Of a DNA stretch of 64,000 bases, positions 7,686 through 16,151 are shown piece by piece (within the stretch, counting starts at the first letter, position 1; every line of letters starts with the position of its first letter). The notes beneath the pieces are model-generated. The model worked only from the letters and a program-made list of their open reading frames with translations, made no database searches and had not been told where the DNA came from. The translations under genes were made by a program, and so were the position numbers. The stretch comes from Croceibacterium soli (GTDB lineage Bacteria; Pseudomonadota; Alphaproteobacteria; Sphingomonadales; Sphingomonadaceae). The stretch covers positions 248,001-312,000 of the forward strand of contig NZ_WTYK01000004.1 in assembly GCF_009828065.1 (NCBI RefSeq), in the 5' to 3' direction.

Positions 7686-9089
7686 TCATCCTGCCCGCCG
7701 CATGGGCCGAAGAGTGGCCGGGTGCGCCTCGTGATGAGTCTTGTCCCAGCGGAGCTTGGCGCCGCACAGCGTGGCCACATAGTCGAAGAGAGCGCGGCGC
7801 GCGGCCATGATGGCGACGATGTTCGCGTGCGGCAGCCGCAGCAGGGCACGAAGTCCCTCCAGCGCGCCGTATTCCCGCGCAGTGAAGGCGAAGCGCACTG
7901 CCGCACGCCAGCCGAAGCTGGCGAGGTCGATCCACAGCACGATCGTCAGCAGCTTGCCCGGCTGCCACGGACGCGCGAACCCGAAGTGCCCGGCCAGCCA
8001 GAGAATCCCCACCACCAGGAGCAGCATGTAAGCGGCGAACAGGACCAGCGCCGACAGCGGCCCGCGTCGATCCCGCAGCCGCATCCAGTGCTCGGCCCAG
8101 CCGCCGCTCCATCCCAGCCGATCCCATCCCTGCAGGGCGATGCCGTGGATCCAGCGCGACTTCTGGATGACGGCCTCACGCCAGGTCGGCGGGAAGCAGG
8201 CGCGGGTGGCGACAAGCCGCCCGTCCGGCCGCCGTGCGCGCAGGAAGAGCGAGCGCCCCCCAGCGGCCTTGATCTTCATGCCGAGCTCGTAATCCTCCGT
8301 CAGGGAGTCGACGGAGAACGGTCCCGTCCCGCGCATCTCGCGGGCGATGGTGCCGAGAAGCCGGCGGTCGAAAGCGCAGCCCACTCCGGCGGCCGGCAGC
8401 GAGGCGCCCACTTCGCTGCGTACGACCATCGCCTTCCCGTGTGCTTCGGCGAACTCTTCGCAGTAGTGGCTGCCGATCCAGCGGGATGCTCGCTGCGGCT
8501 CCGGCAAGACCGGCAGCTGCACGAAGTCCGCCTGCGCCAGCGCGGCATCGAGCAGACCAAGCGCGGCGGGGTCGACCATGTCCTCCGCATCGTGGAGCAC
8601 GACCATCCGGAACGGCGCTCCGCTGCGGCGCTCGTCCGCCTCCATCTCGGCGTAAAGGCAGTTGAGGCAATCGGCCTTCGTAGTCGGGCCGTCCTGATCG
8701 TGGACTACCAGGCAGACCCGCGGATCGCCGCCGGCGCCGCGGACGATCGCCGCCGCCGTCGCGCTGTCGTTGCGATAGTGCCCGGCATAAATGCGGAGCT
8801 CGCTGTGCGGCCAAACGGCAAGGGCATGGGCGATAGTCGTCGCAATCACCCGCTCTTCCCGCCAGGCAGGAATGAGCACGGCTGCCCGGCCCAGCAGGGG
8901 CTCCCCTTCGTAGGCCGCTGCCCCGATTGGCCGGGTGCGCGCCCTCCCGGTCAGTCGCAGCCACGCCCAGGCGAGATCCATCGCGAACTCGTCGGCGGCG
9001 CCGATCAGGAAGAAAATGCCCGCGAACAGCAGCAGTTCGTGTTCGAGCAGCGCCAGCCACTCGAGTGGCGACCACGCCCCCCACATCAT
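7686..9089 (-). CDS. NfrB-like membrane glycosyltransferase family 2
   Basis: Membrane-anchored GT2 enzyme of 467 residues. There is an N-terminal helix (LLLFAGIFFLIGAADEF), a catalytic domain with VLIPAWREERVI, the DxD-type HDAEDMVDP, the TEDYELGMK acid-base region and a QKSRW motif, the Q-x-x-R-W signature of processive synthases, followed by two C-terminal membrane segments (SALVLFAAYMLLLVVGILWL and LLTIVLWIDLASFGW). This architecture matches the enzyme half of NfrB, which in E. coli makes a poly-N-acetylmannosamine-type polymer and carries a C-terminal c-di-GMP-binding MshEN domain. That regulatory domain is absent here. The chosen ATG (9087-9089) is preceded by GGGGGGC. Operon partner downstream is the putative beta-barrel gene. 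Confidence 0.8.
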   Translation of the reverse strand: MMWGAWSPLEWLALLEHELLLFAGIFFLIGAADEFAMDLAWAWLRLTGRARTRPIGAAAYEGEPLLGRAAVLIPAWREERVIATTIAHALAVWPHSELRIYAGHYRNDSATAAAIVRGAGGDPRVCLVVHDQDGPTTKADCLNCLYAEMEADERRSGAPFRMVVLHDAEDMVDPAALGLLDAALAQADFVQLPVLPEPQRASRWIGSHYCEEFAEAHGKAMVVRSEVGASLPAAGVGCAFDRRLLGTIAREMRGTGPFSVDSLTEDYELGMKIKAAGGRSLFLRARRPDGRLVATRACFPPTWREAVIQKSRWIHGIALQGWDRLGWSGGWAEHWMRLRDRRGPLSALVLFAAYMLLLVVGILWLAGHFGFARPWQPGKLLTIVLWIDLASFGWRAAVRFAFTAREYGALEGLRALLRLPHANIVAIMAARRALFDYVATLCGAKLRWDKTHHEAHPATLRPMRRAG

Positions 9090-9199
9090 CGTTCGATGCC
9101 CCCCGGCTTGGTCCCTACGCAAATGTACCTAGGTGGATCCAAAACGCAACAGGCTAGGTTTCCCTTGAAACGGCCGGCCAATTCCCGAAAGGGCGGGGC

Positions 9200-10393
9200 A
9201 TGGCCGAACGAATCCTATCCGCAGCCGTCCGTCCTTTCCGCGCCCTGTTCGTCAGCGATGCCTTTGCCGGCGTCCTGCTGATCGCGGTCGCGGCGCTGGC
9301 CATCGGGCTGGCGAACAGCCCTTTCGCGTCCACATACTTCGAGGTGTTCCACGCCAGGCTGGCTTGGAGCCCGATTCCCAAGCTCTACAACCTGCACTTG
9401 TGGATCAACGACGCCTTGATGGCGGTGTTCTTCTTCGTGATCGGGCTGGAGGTGAAGCGCGAAGTGATCGCCGGCAACCTGGCGGATCCGCGGCAGCGGC
9501 GCCTGCCCGTTCTCGCGGCGATGGCCGGCATGGCGGCGCCCGCCCTGGTCTACTTCTGGGTCGCCGGCAGCGAATACAGCCTGCAGCGGGGCTGGGCCAT
9601 TCCCGCCGCGACCGACATCGCCTTCGCCATGGGCGTGATCGGCCTGCTCGGCAGCAGGGTACCGGCGGCGTTGCGGCTTTTCCTGCTGACCGTGGCGGTC
9701 GTGGACGATCTTGGGGCGGTGATCATCATCGCGGTGTTCTACACCGCCAATATCAAGCTCGCGTGGCTGCTCGCCGCGTTAGGGATCGTCGCGGTTATGA
9801 TCGCCTTCAACCGCTACGGCATGCGGCGCATCTCGCCCTTCATCCTGGCTGCCCTGGCGCTGTGGTACTGCGTGCTCAACTCCGGCGTGCATGCGACGAT
9901 CGCGGGCGTCGTCGCCGCTCTGACGATCCCCATGCGCACGCGGGACGGCCACAGCATGCTCGAAACCATGGAGCACGCGCTGGTCGGTTGGAACGCCTAT
10001 CTGGTCGTGCCGCTGTTCGGTTTCGCCAACGCCGGCGTAGCTCTGGGCCAGATCGGGCTGGACGCGCTGTTCGACCCGCTGCCCCTGGCGATCGCCGGAG
10101 GGCTCGTCGTGGGCAAGCAGGTAGGGATCTTCGGCAGCATCGTGGCCGCGGACAAGCTCGGCTTCGCCCGGCGGCCCGAAGGCGCGAGCTGGGCGCAGAT
10201 CTGGGGCACGGCCGTCCTGTGCGGCATCGGCTTCACCATGAGCCTGTTCATCGGCGCGCTGGCCTTCCCCCGCGATCCCCTGCTGGTGGAGGAGGCCAAG
10301 CTCGGCGTGCTGACCGGATCGCTCATCTCGGCGATCCTGGGCTACCTGATCCTGCGGTTCGCCCGGCCGCTGGAGCAGCCGGGGAACGCCTGA
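9200..10393 (+). CDS. nhaA: Na+/H+ antiporter NhaA
   Basis: Inner-membrane sodium/proton antiporter of 397 residues, about the size of E. coli NhaA. Visible signatures are NDALMAVFFFVIGLEVKRE, AATDIAFAMGV, and the essential aspartate pair in VAVVDDLGAVII, plus about 12 hydrophobic segments. An AAAGGG sequence lies 7-12 bases before the ATG. It is divergent from the glycosyltransferase gene (110-base spacer) and ends eight bases before the convergent gloA-like gene. Role: Na+ and pH homeostasis. Confidence 0.96.
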   Translation: MAERILSAAVRPFRALFVSDAFAGVLLIAVAALAIGLANSPFASTYFEVFHARLAWSPIPKLYNLHLWINDALMAVFFFVIGLEVKREVIAGNLADPRQRRLPVLAAMAGMAAPALVYFWVAGSEYSLQRGWAIPAATDIAFAMGVIGLLGSRVPAALRLFLLTVAVVDDLGAVIIIAVFYTANIKLAWLLAALGIVAVMIAFNRYGMRRISPFILAALALWYCVLNSGVHATIAGVVAALTIPMRTRDGHSMLETMEHALVGWNAYLVVPLFGFANAGVALGQIGLDALFDPLPLAIAGGLVVGKQVGIFGSIVAADKLGFARRPEGASWAQIWGTAVLCGIGFTMSLFIGALAFPRDPLLVEEAKLGVLTGSLISAILGYLILRFARPLEQPGNA

Positions 10394-10400
10394 CCCTTGC

Positions 10401-10838
10401 TTACCAGCTGCCGGTGTTCTCCATGCTCGCCCAGGGTTCCTGCGGCGGCAGGTGGCCGTCCTGCAGCAGTTCGATCGAGATGCCGTCCGGCGTCTTGATG
10501 AAAGCCATGTGCCCGTCGCGCGGAGGACGGTTGATCGTCACGCCCGCGTCCATCAGCCGCTGGCACGTCTCGTAGATGTCGTCGACGCGGTAGGCCAGGT
10601 GGCCGAAGTTGCGGCCGCCGGTGTATTCCTCCGGCGCGCTGCCGTCTTCCGGCGGCCAGTTGTAGGTCAGCTCGACTTCGGCGACGCCGGCTTGGCCGGG
10701 CGCGGCAAGGAAGATCAGCGTGAAGCGGCCCTTCTCACTCTCCATGCGCTTCACTTCCTCAAGGCCGAGGAGCTTGAACAGCGCGACAGTGGCGTCCGGA
10801 TCGCTCACCCGGATCATGGTGTGGAGATATTTAACCAT
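10401..10838 (-). CDS. gloA: Lactoylglutathione lyase (glyoxalase I), VOC family
   Basis: Metalloenzyme of 145 residues that turns the methylglyoxal-glutathione hemithioacetal into S-lactoylglutathione. The four expected metal ligands are visible in YLHTMIRV (His), VELTYNW (Glu), FGHLAYRV (His) and SIELLQDG (Glu), and the LTYNW and GRNFGHLAY segments are typical of class I glyoxalases. The start is the ATG at 10836-10838 with GGAG about 8-11 bases before it; an in-frame ATG five codons upstream is possible. It lies tail to tail with nhaA. Confidence 0.9.
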   Translation of the reverse strand: MVKYLHTMIRVSDPDATVALFKLLGLEEVKRMESEKGRFTLIFLAAPGQAGVAEVELTYNWPPEDGSAPEEYTGGRNFGHLAYRVDDIYETCQRLMDAGVTINRPPRDGHMAFIKTPDGISIELLQDGHLPPQEPWASMENTGSW

Positions 10839-10934
10839 CGGAAGTCGCTCCATTCGTATCGAGTTGCTGCCTCGCCGTAGCGAAAACGTGATGGCCGCCG
10901 CCAGAGCTTTCTAGTGCGCGTCGCCGCAAAAGCA

Positions 10935-10968
10935 GAAGGCCCGCCCCGCCGAAGCGGAGCGGGCCTTC
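10935..10968 (-). terminator. Rho-independent terminator of the TorF porin gene
   Basis: A 15-bp GC-rich stem (gaaggcccgctccgc on the minus strand, one G-U pair) with a TTCG tetraloop, followed on the minus strand by TGCTTTTGC. It lies 20 bases after the stop codon of the porin gene. Confidence 0.85.
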
Positions 10969-10988
10969 CGGTACACTTGCGTCGAAGC

Positions 10989-11735
10989 TTAGAAGCTCAT
11001 CGATAGCGAACCGACGACGGCATCGTCGGTGAGCCCGTCGACCGACGGGCCATCGACGCCGACGTAGGAGACGCCGAGGCTCAGCCCGCCAAGAACAGTG
11101 GCGCTGGCGCCGACCGAGTAGTCGAACCCGCTGTCGTCCGTGCTGCCGGCGAGGTACGGCGGCGCGAGCGGGCCTTCGGTGTAGCCGAGGTGCGCGGTCA
11201 GGGTCAGCGGAGTGGTCGGCACGCCGAGCTCGAAATCGCTGTAGAGGTAGAGGTTGTCGTCACCGCCGAGCGAATCCTGCTCCCAGGCGTAAGCAACGCC
11301 GACGGTCGCGCCGACCGGGCCGAGCGTCGTCCCGATCGAGGCATAGGGCTCGAAATAGTCCGTGTCGGCGCCGGTGTCGCCCGAAGGGTACATGTAATAC
11401 AGCAGGCCGACGTCGAGCGTCACGCCAGGCGTGATGTCGCCGCTCCAGCCACCGTAGACGTCGAGCTCCATCTCGCCGTAGTCTGCAGTGCCGTCGATCG
11501 ACGAGCCCCAGGTGCCGACGTAGAAGCCGCTGTCATGGCCGACATCGAGGCCACCCTGGATGGCGAAGTCGCCGCCCGACATCGAGACGCCGCGGAAGCG
11601 GTAGTCCGTGACGATCGCGGCGTTGCCGGAGACCGAGAGACCGGACCCGGCATCCTGCGCCAGAGCAGGAGCGGCGACGAAGGCGCTGCCGGCAAGAAGA
11701 GTAGCAGCCAGAAGGCTGCGGACGGACGTAAGCAT
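10989..11735 (-). CDS. TorF family putative outer-membrane porin
   Basis: Secreted beta-barrel of 248 residues. A signal peptide (SVRSLLAATLLAGSAFVAAPALAQ) ends at ALA/QD, followed by SVSGNAAIVTDYRFRGVS, the hallmark N-terminal strand of the TorF/Gcw_chp family, and by alternating strands ending in SLSMSF. The family is thought to form porins; the substrate is unknown. The start ATG (11733-11735) has a strong GAGGAAA upstream, which excludes the much longer open frame that continues 5'. It has its own terminator and a 280-base upstream region shared with the divergent phosphoesterase gene, in which I see no named site. Confidence 0.88.
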   Translation of the reverse strand: MLTSVRSLLAATLLAGSAFVAAPALAQDAGSGLSVSGNAAIVTDYRFRGVSMSGGDFAIQGGLDVGHDSGFYVGTWGSSIDGTADYGEMELDVYGGWSGDITPGVTLDVGLLYYMYPSGDTGADTDYFEPYASIGTTLGPVGATVGVAYAWEQDSLGGDDNLYLYSDFELGVPTTPLTLTAHLGYTEGPLAPPYLAGSTDDSGFDYSVGASATVLGGLSLGVSYVGVDGPSVDGLTDDAVVGSLSMSF

Positions 11736-12018
11736 GGGCAATTTCCTCAATTGCTGGTTGAAATTGTGCTTCGTCCCACCTGCGGTCACGCGAGCCGGCC
11801 TCGTTCGATGGGCCGACATTCTGCGAACACGCGCCGTAGCTGCACATTGTTGCTGCAACGCACAAGAGAAATTGCCATAAGCGCGCGCTCTGTCGCCGCT
11901 GGTGTGTTGTTTCGGCATCACATTAACGTGGCGGTCAGGTATATTGACCCACTGGCCCTGCAACGCAGGACCGAATTGCCTCGCCAGTGTTTGAGTGTGG
12001 ACCGACACCTTTGCAGCC

Positions 12019-12822
12019 ATGTTGAAAACAATTCGCCGGATCTTCGAACGCGCCGAGAGCGCTCCCCTGCCCGCCATTCCCGCCGGCCAGCGCGTCTATG
12101 CCGTGGGCGATATCCACGGCCGGCTCGACCTGTTCGAGGCGCTCATCGCCGCGATCGAGGAGGATGACGCCCAAGCAGGCGCTGCCGAGACGACAGTGAT
12201 CCTGCTCGGCGACCTGGTCGACCGGGGTCCCGACAGCGCCGGTGTGATCGCCCGTGCGCGCGCATGGCAGGGCCAGCGCCGGGTGCGGATCCTGGCCGGA
12301 AATCACGAGGAGATGTTCCTCAAGAGCTTCGAGAAAATCGAAACGTTGCGCCACTTCCTCCGGTTTGGTGGGAAGGAAACTGTGCTCAGCTACGGCGTCG
12401 ACCACGCGGCTTACCAGAAGGCTTCCGTGGAAGAAGTGCAGGAGATGATGGTGCATGCCGTACCGGCTGCGGACCGCGAATTCGTCAAAGGCTTCGAAGA
12501 CCTGATCGCCATCGGCGACTACGTGTTCGTCCATGCCGGCATCGTTCCCGGCGTGCCGCTGGAGGAGCAGCGCCGCCAGGACTTGCGCTGGATCCGCGAG
12601 CCGTTTCTCTCCCACGCGGAGCCGTTCGGCGCGGTCGTGGTCCACGGCCACACGATCTGCGACGAGCCCGAAGACCGCGGCAATCGCATCGGCGTGGACA
12701 CCGGCGCTTACGTCAGCGGCCGGCTGACGGCGCTCGTGCTCGAAGACGACCGGCGCCGATACTTGGAAGCAGTGGACGAGAACGGAGCCATAACGGCGGC
12801 CTCCCGGCAACTCGCTGCCTGA
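12019..12822 (+). CDS. Serine/threonine phosphatase-type metallophosphoesterase
   Basis: Calcineurin-like phosphoesterase of 267 residues with the full metal-binding set: GDIHGRLDLF near residue 30, GDLVDRGPDS near residue 66, GNHEEM near residue 95, HAGI near residue 173 and HGHT near residue 212. The order GDIHG-GDxVDRG-GNHE is that of the PPP/ApaH-like group, which includes protein phosphatases and diadenosine tetraphosphatases; the substrate is not decided by sequence. The ATG at 12019 gives MLKTIRRIFERAES. The stop region (cctgagttcgtcgaagg) resembles the CTGAGCTTGTCGAAGG dispersed repeat and lies 15 bases from the 3' end of RNase P RNA on the other strand. Confidence 0.88.
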   Translation: MLKTIRRIFERAESAPLPAIPAGQRVYAVGDIHGRLDLFEALIAAIEEDDAQAGAAETTVILLGDLVDRGPDSAGVIARARAWQGQRRVRILAGNHEEMFLKSFEKIETLRHFLRFGGKETVLSYGVDHAAYQKASVEEVQEMMVHAVPAADREFVKGFEDLIAIGDYVFVHAGIVPGVPLEEQRRQDLRWIREPFLSHAEPFGAVVVHGHTICDEPEDRGNRIGVDTGAYVSGRLTALVLEDDRRRYLEAVDENGAITAASRQLAA

Positions 12823-12837
12823 GTTCGTCGAAGGTGG

Positions 12838-13274
12838 AGCCAGGGGGCCTGTAAGCCGGGTTCTGTCTCGCGGGCGGTATCCGAAGACCACGTCCCCGCA
12901 AGGGCAGCCATTCATCTAGGCCTTGCGTTGCCGCAAGGCTCAAGCAACCAACCCGGGCCTCTCGGGGCGAAACACCCCTGCCCTAGAATGGGCGCGAGAC
13001 CCCTATTCGGTCTTGCTCCGGGTGGGGTTTGCCGTGCGAGCTGCGTTGCCGCAGCCCCGGTGCGCTCTTACCGCACCCTTTCACCCATGCCTGTGCCTTT
13101 TAGGGGCCATCGGCGGTATACTCTCTGTGGCACTTTCCCTGAGCGGACGGCCGAAGCCCTCCACCCGGCGGGCGTTACCCGCCACCCTTGTTTCGTGGAG
13201 CCCGGACTTTCCTCGACCTCCGCCCGCTCATCCTGAGCCTGACGAAGGGCGCGGCTGCCCGGCCCCCTGGCGCT
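12838..13274 (-). ncRNA. rnpB: RNase P RNA (type A)
   Basis: Catalytic RNA that matures tRNA 5' ends. On the minus strand the conserved core is clear: GAGGAAAGUCCGGGCUCC near the 5' end (13200-13218), ACAGAGAGTATACCGCC in the middle (about 13105-13130), and ACAGAACCCGGCTTACAGG near the 3' end (12845-12870). The ends are set by helix P1: GCCAGGGGGCC at 13261-13271 pairs with GGCCCCCTGGC at 12839-12849, 11 bp. The length, about 437 nt, fits alphaproteobacterial RNAs. It begins three bases after the stop of the amidase gene on the same strand. The region expected to form P3 (13226-13250) carries sequence like a dispersed repeat. Confidence 0.95.
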
Positions 13275-13276
13275 GC

Positions 13277-13984
13277 CTACCTAGTACGTCCCTGGTCGCG
13301 GTCCAAGAGCAATCGGAACAGGATCGCGCGGATCTGCCCGTCGATCTCGCCGTCGATCTTCTCGGGCCGCCAGCGGCGCTGGAACGCCTCGACCGCCTTG
13401 CGCCCGTCGGAAATATCGTAGCCGAAGCGCTCCAGCGCCAGGAAGAACGCGCCGTCGTTCTCGAACGGATCGCCCAGCCCGAGCTTCTCGGGCCGCGGCA
13501 AGGCGAGGTGGCAGCGGGCCAGCCGCTCCCACGGGAACAGTTCGCCCGGATCGAGCTTGCGATGCGGCGCGACGTCGGAGTGGCCGACGACGTTGGCGCG
13601 CGGAATGTCGTAATCGCGAACGATGCGGTGGAGCAGCGGCAGCAGCGCCTCGATCTGCGCATCGGCGAATTCGCGGTAACCCCATGTGTGACCGGGATGA
13701 TCGAGCTCGATACCGATCGAGATGCCGTTCACGTTGGATTTGCCGCGCCAGTAGCTGAGCCCGGCGTGCCACGCGCGCTTGTGCTCCGGGACCAGCCGGA
13801 CCACCTCGCCGTCTTCGGTAATCAGGTAATGCGCGCTGACTTTCGCATCCGGATCGCACAGCCGCCCGATCGCCCCGTCGGCCGAGGGCATATCCGTGTA
13901 GTGGAGCACGACCATCGAGATCCGCTCCTCGCGCTCGTCCCAGTTCGGCGAGGGAACCTCGCGGTGGACAAGCTCGTCGCTCAT
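13277..13984 (-). CDS. N-acetylmuramoyl-L-alanine amidase (AmpD/amidase_2 family)
   Basis: Zinc amidase of 235 residues that cuts the bond between MurNAc or anhydroMurNAc and the peptide stem. Zinc ligands and active-site motifs visible are MVVLHYTDM (His), SAHYLITEDGEV, RAWHAGLSYW, GIELDHPGH, and VGHSDVAPHRKLDPGELFPW (His and Asp). The C-terminal 60 residues (FALERFGYDI-like helices) look like a peptidoglycan-binding domain. No signal peptide is seen, so a cytoplasmic cell-wall recycling role like AmpD is likely. It is followed after three bases by rnpB and preceded by chpT. Confidence 0.9.
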   Translation of the reverse strand: MSDELVHREVPSPNWDEREERISMVVLHYTDMPSADGAIGRLCDPDAKVSAHYLITEDGEVVRLVPEHKRAWHAGLSYWRGKSNVNGISIGIELDHPGHTWGYREFADAQIEALLPLLHRIVRDYDIPRANVVGHSDVAPHRKLDPGELFPWERLARCHLALPRPEKLGLGDPFENDGAFFLALERFGYDISDGRKAVEAFQRRWRPEKIDGEIDGQIRAILFRLLLDRDQGRTR

Positions 13985-14021
13985 CCGCCGATCCGATCGT
14001 CCTGGGCCGGCCGGCAGCTCA

Positions 14022-14669
14022 TCAGGCGTCCGGCAGGACCGCGCCCATCACGAGCGCTCCGTCCGTCAGCGCGTACTGCAGGCCGCCGCCGCGCTCCTCG
14101 GCCAGAAGCCGGACCATGTGCGCCGGCGCTGTGCGGCCGGACAGTTCGTCCTCCGGAAGCGAGCCTTCCAGCGCCTGCCCGATCGTGCGGTCGAAGGCGA
14201 TCCGGGCGCCGGCCGCCCGGACAGCGATCTCCGTCGCGCCGTCGCGCCGCTCGGCCCCGATGTCCAGGTTGCCGCCCCGCGGCAGGGCATCGATGCCGAT
14301 CGCCGCCAGGTTGAGCAGGACCTTCACCGCCGCCTTGGGCAGCATCGCGTCGCCGACGGCCCAGGCGAGCGCGATACGATCGTTGTCGCCCAGCAGCGCC
14401 TGAACCAGCGCGCGCGGCTCCTCCACCGGCACGTCCTGGCCGAATCCGCCGGCCGCGCCATAGGCGAGGCGAAAGAACTTGAGCTTGTCGGCGCTGATCC
14501 GCGCGCTCTGTTCCAGCAATTCCATGCACCGCTGGCGCATCTGCGGATCGCGCTCGTCGCGCAGGAGTTCGAGCCCATTGCTGAGGGCGCCGACGGGGCT
14601 GAGCATGTCATGGCAAAGGCGGGAGCAGAGCAAAGCGGCGAGTTCGGTGGGTGATGTCATGCCGGGCAC
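14022..14669 (-). CDS. chpT: Histidine phosphotransferase ChpT-like
   Basis: Phosphorelay protein of 215 residues. The phosphoacceptor helix reads LCSRLCHDMLSPVGALSNGLELL with the His at about residue 20, in the HD-x-x-x-P-x-x-A context typical of ChpT; the C-terminal half is a degenerate ATPase-like fold without N/G boxes. In Caulobacter ChpT passes phosphate from CckA to CtrA and CpdR. No CtrA or CckA gene is in the window. A second ATG three codons in (14660, MTSPTELAALL) is an equally good start. The 37 bases between its stop and the amidase start suggest a shared transcript. Confidence 0.85.
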   Translation of the reverse strand: MPGMTSPTELAALLCSRLCHDMLSPVGALSNGLELLRDERDPQMRQRCMELLEQSARISADKLKFFRLAYGAAGGFGQDVPVEEPRALVQALLGDNDRIALAWAVGDAMLPKAAVKVLLNLAAIGIDALPRGGNLDIGAERRDGATEIAVRAAGARIAFDRTIGQALEGSLPEDELSGRTAPAHMVRLLAEERGGGLQYALTDGALVMGAVLPDA

Positions 14670-15065
14670 TTAGCGGTCCGCGAGCACATAGGAAAGTTCC
14701 GCGAAGCCCGCGGCGTCGTCTATCCAGCACCGCACGTCGCCCCCGGCCACGATCGCCCACACGCTGCCGTCGCCCGCAGCCATGGCTTGGTCGGTCTTCG
14801 AAGGCTCTGCGGGACCCGACGGGTGGGAGTGGTAATACCCGATCACCTGCGGCCCGCCGGCCCGTGCGGCGCGATGCGCGTCGACCAGCGCCTGCGGATC
14901 GATCTCGAAGTGTGTGCGCGGTTCCGGATGAACATTTCGCGCGGGCCGGGCTTGTTCGATGCGGTTCCCTTGGCCGAGGAGAATACCGCAGGCCTCATCC
15001 GGTAAGGCGTTCGCGGCCTCTGCCGTAATGCGGTCGAAAGCCACTCTTGTCAGCACGATCTCCAT
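14670..15065 (-). CDS. JAMM/Mov34-MPN family metalloprotease
   Basis: Putative zinc isopeptidase/peptidase of 131 residues. The complete JAMM motif is present: catalytic Glu in PDEACGILLG, then YYHSHPSGPAEPSKTD giving H-x-H-x(7)-S-x(2)-D. Bacterial stand-alone members act on C-terminal tags of ubiquitin-like or sulfur-carrier proteins, but the substrate here is unknown. Three in-frame ATGs (15083, 15071, 15065) are available; 15065 (MEIVLTRVAF) has the best-placed purine stretch. The stop codon touches the chpT start, so the two are probably one transcript. The divergent rluD-like gene starts only 16 bases away. Confidence 0.85.
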   Translation of the reverse strand: MEIVLTRVAFDRITAEAANALPDEACGILLGQGNRIEQARPARNVHPEPRTHFEIDPQALVDAHRAARAGGPQVIGYYHSHPSGPAEPSKTDQAMAAGDGSVWAIVAGGDVRCWIDDAAGFAELSYVLADR

Positions 15066-15081
15066 CCCCATTTTCCCTAGC

Positions 15082-16026
15082 ATGGGGGACGGGGAAATCA
15101 TTAGCGGAACGCTGACCGGCGGGCAGCGGCTCGACAAGGCGCTGGCCGAAGCGTCGGGCCTGTCGCGTGAGCGGATCAAGGCGCTGATCGGCGAAGGCGC
15201 GGTCACGGTGGCCGGCAAGCCGGTCGGGCAAGTGTCGGGCAAGGCAGCGGACGGCGTCGAATTCGCCATCGCGCTCCCGCCGGCGACAGATCCCGTGGCG
15301 CAGCCGCAGGATATTCCGCTGAACGTCGTCTTCGAAGACGCGGATCTCATCGTCGTCGACAAGCCGGCGGGGCTGGTCGTCCATCCGGCTGTAGGCAATC
15401 GCGACGGTACGCTGGTCAACGCCTTGCTGCACCATTGCGCGGGCCAGCTCTCCGGCATCGGCGGCGTGGCGCGCCCTGGGATCGTGCACCGGATCGACAA
15501 GGATACGTCCGGGCTGCTGGTCGTGGCGAAGAGCGACGCGGCGCACGAGGGGCTGGCGAAGCAATTCGCCGACCACTCGATCGAGCGGGTCTACCTGGCG
15601 ATCGTGAACGGCCATCCGATGCCGCGCGAGGGCACTATCCAGGGCCGGATCGGACGTTCCGACACCGACCGCAAGAAGATGGCCCTGCTCCCCGACGCCT
15701 CGCCCCGCGGCAAGCACGCCGTGACGCATTACAAAGTCCTGAAACGGCTTGCCGATTGCGCCCTGGTCGAGTGCCGCCTGGAGACCGGGCGCACCCACCA
15801 GGTGCGCGTTCACCTTGCATCAACCGGTCATTCGCTATTGGGAGACCCTGTCTATGGGCGCGCACACGCACGGCTCCGGCCGATCCTTCAGAAACTCGGG
15901 TTCCAGCGCCAGGCGCTGCACGCAGCCGTCCTCGGCTTCGTTCATCCGGTCACCGGCGACAGACTGCGCTTCGAAAGCGACCTGCCGCCCGACATGCGGG
16001 AACTGATCGACGAAACCGGTCATTGA
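15082..16026 (+). CDS. rluD: RluA/RluD family rRNA pseudouridine synthase
   Basis: Pseudouridine synthase of 314 residues. An N-terminal S4 domain (GQRLDKALAEASGLSRERIKA, in two pieces) is followed by the catalytic domain with DKPAGLVVHP, the catalytic Asp in HRIDKDTSGLLVVAK, and the ETGRTHQVRVHL motif. This layout is that of RluD, which modifies helix 69 of 23S rRNA; RluC-type function cannot be excluded. The start (ATG 15082) gives MGDGEIISGTLTGG; upstream in-frame codons overlap the divergent JAMM gene and are not supported by family length. Confidence 0.88.
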   Translation: MGDGEIISGTLTGGQRLDKALAEASGLSRERIKALIGEGAVTVAGKPVGQVSGKAADGVEFAIALPPATDPVAQPQDIPLNVVFEDADLIVVDKPAGLVVHPAVGNRDGTLVNALLHHCAGQLSGIGGVARPGIVHRIDKDTSGLLVVAKSDAAHEGLAKQFADHSIERVYLAIVNGHPMPREGTIQGRIGRSDTDRKKMALLPDASPRGKHAVTHYKVLKRLADCALVECRLETGRTHQVRVHLASTGHSLLGDPVYGRAHARLRPILQKLGFQRQALHAAVLGFVHPVTGDRLRFESDLPPDMRELIDETGH

Positions 16027-16151
16027 AATCGATGAACTGCGCGCTGTCCTACAGAATTTTAGTGTATTACAGATCAGGGTGTGACCGCACAGCACGGATG
16101 CCCTGCAGGGGTCCATGCGCCGCCGGTCGACGCAGAAAGGTTTAGGAAGAC

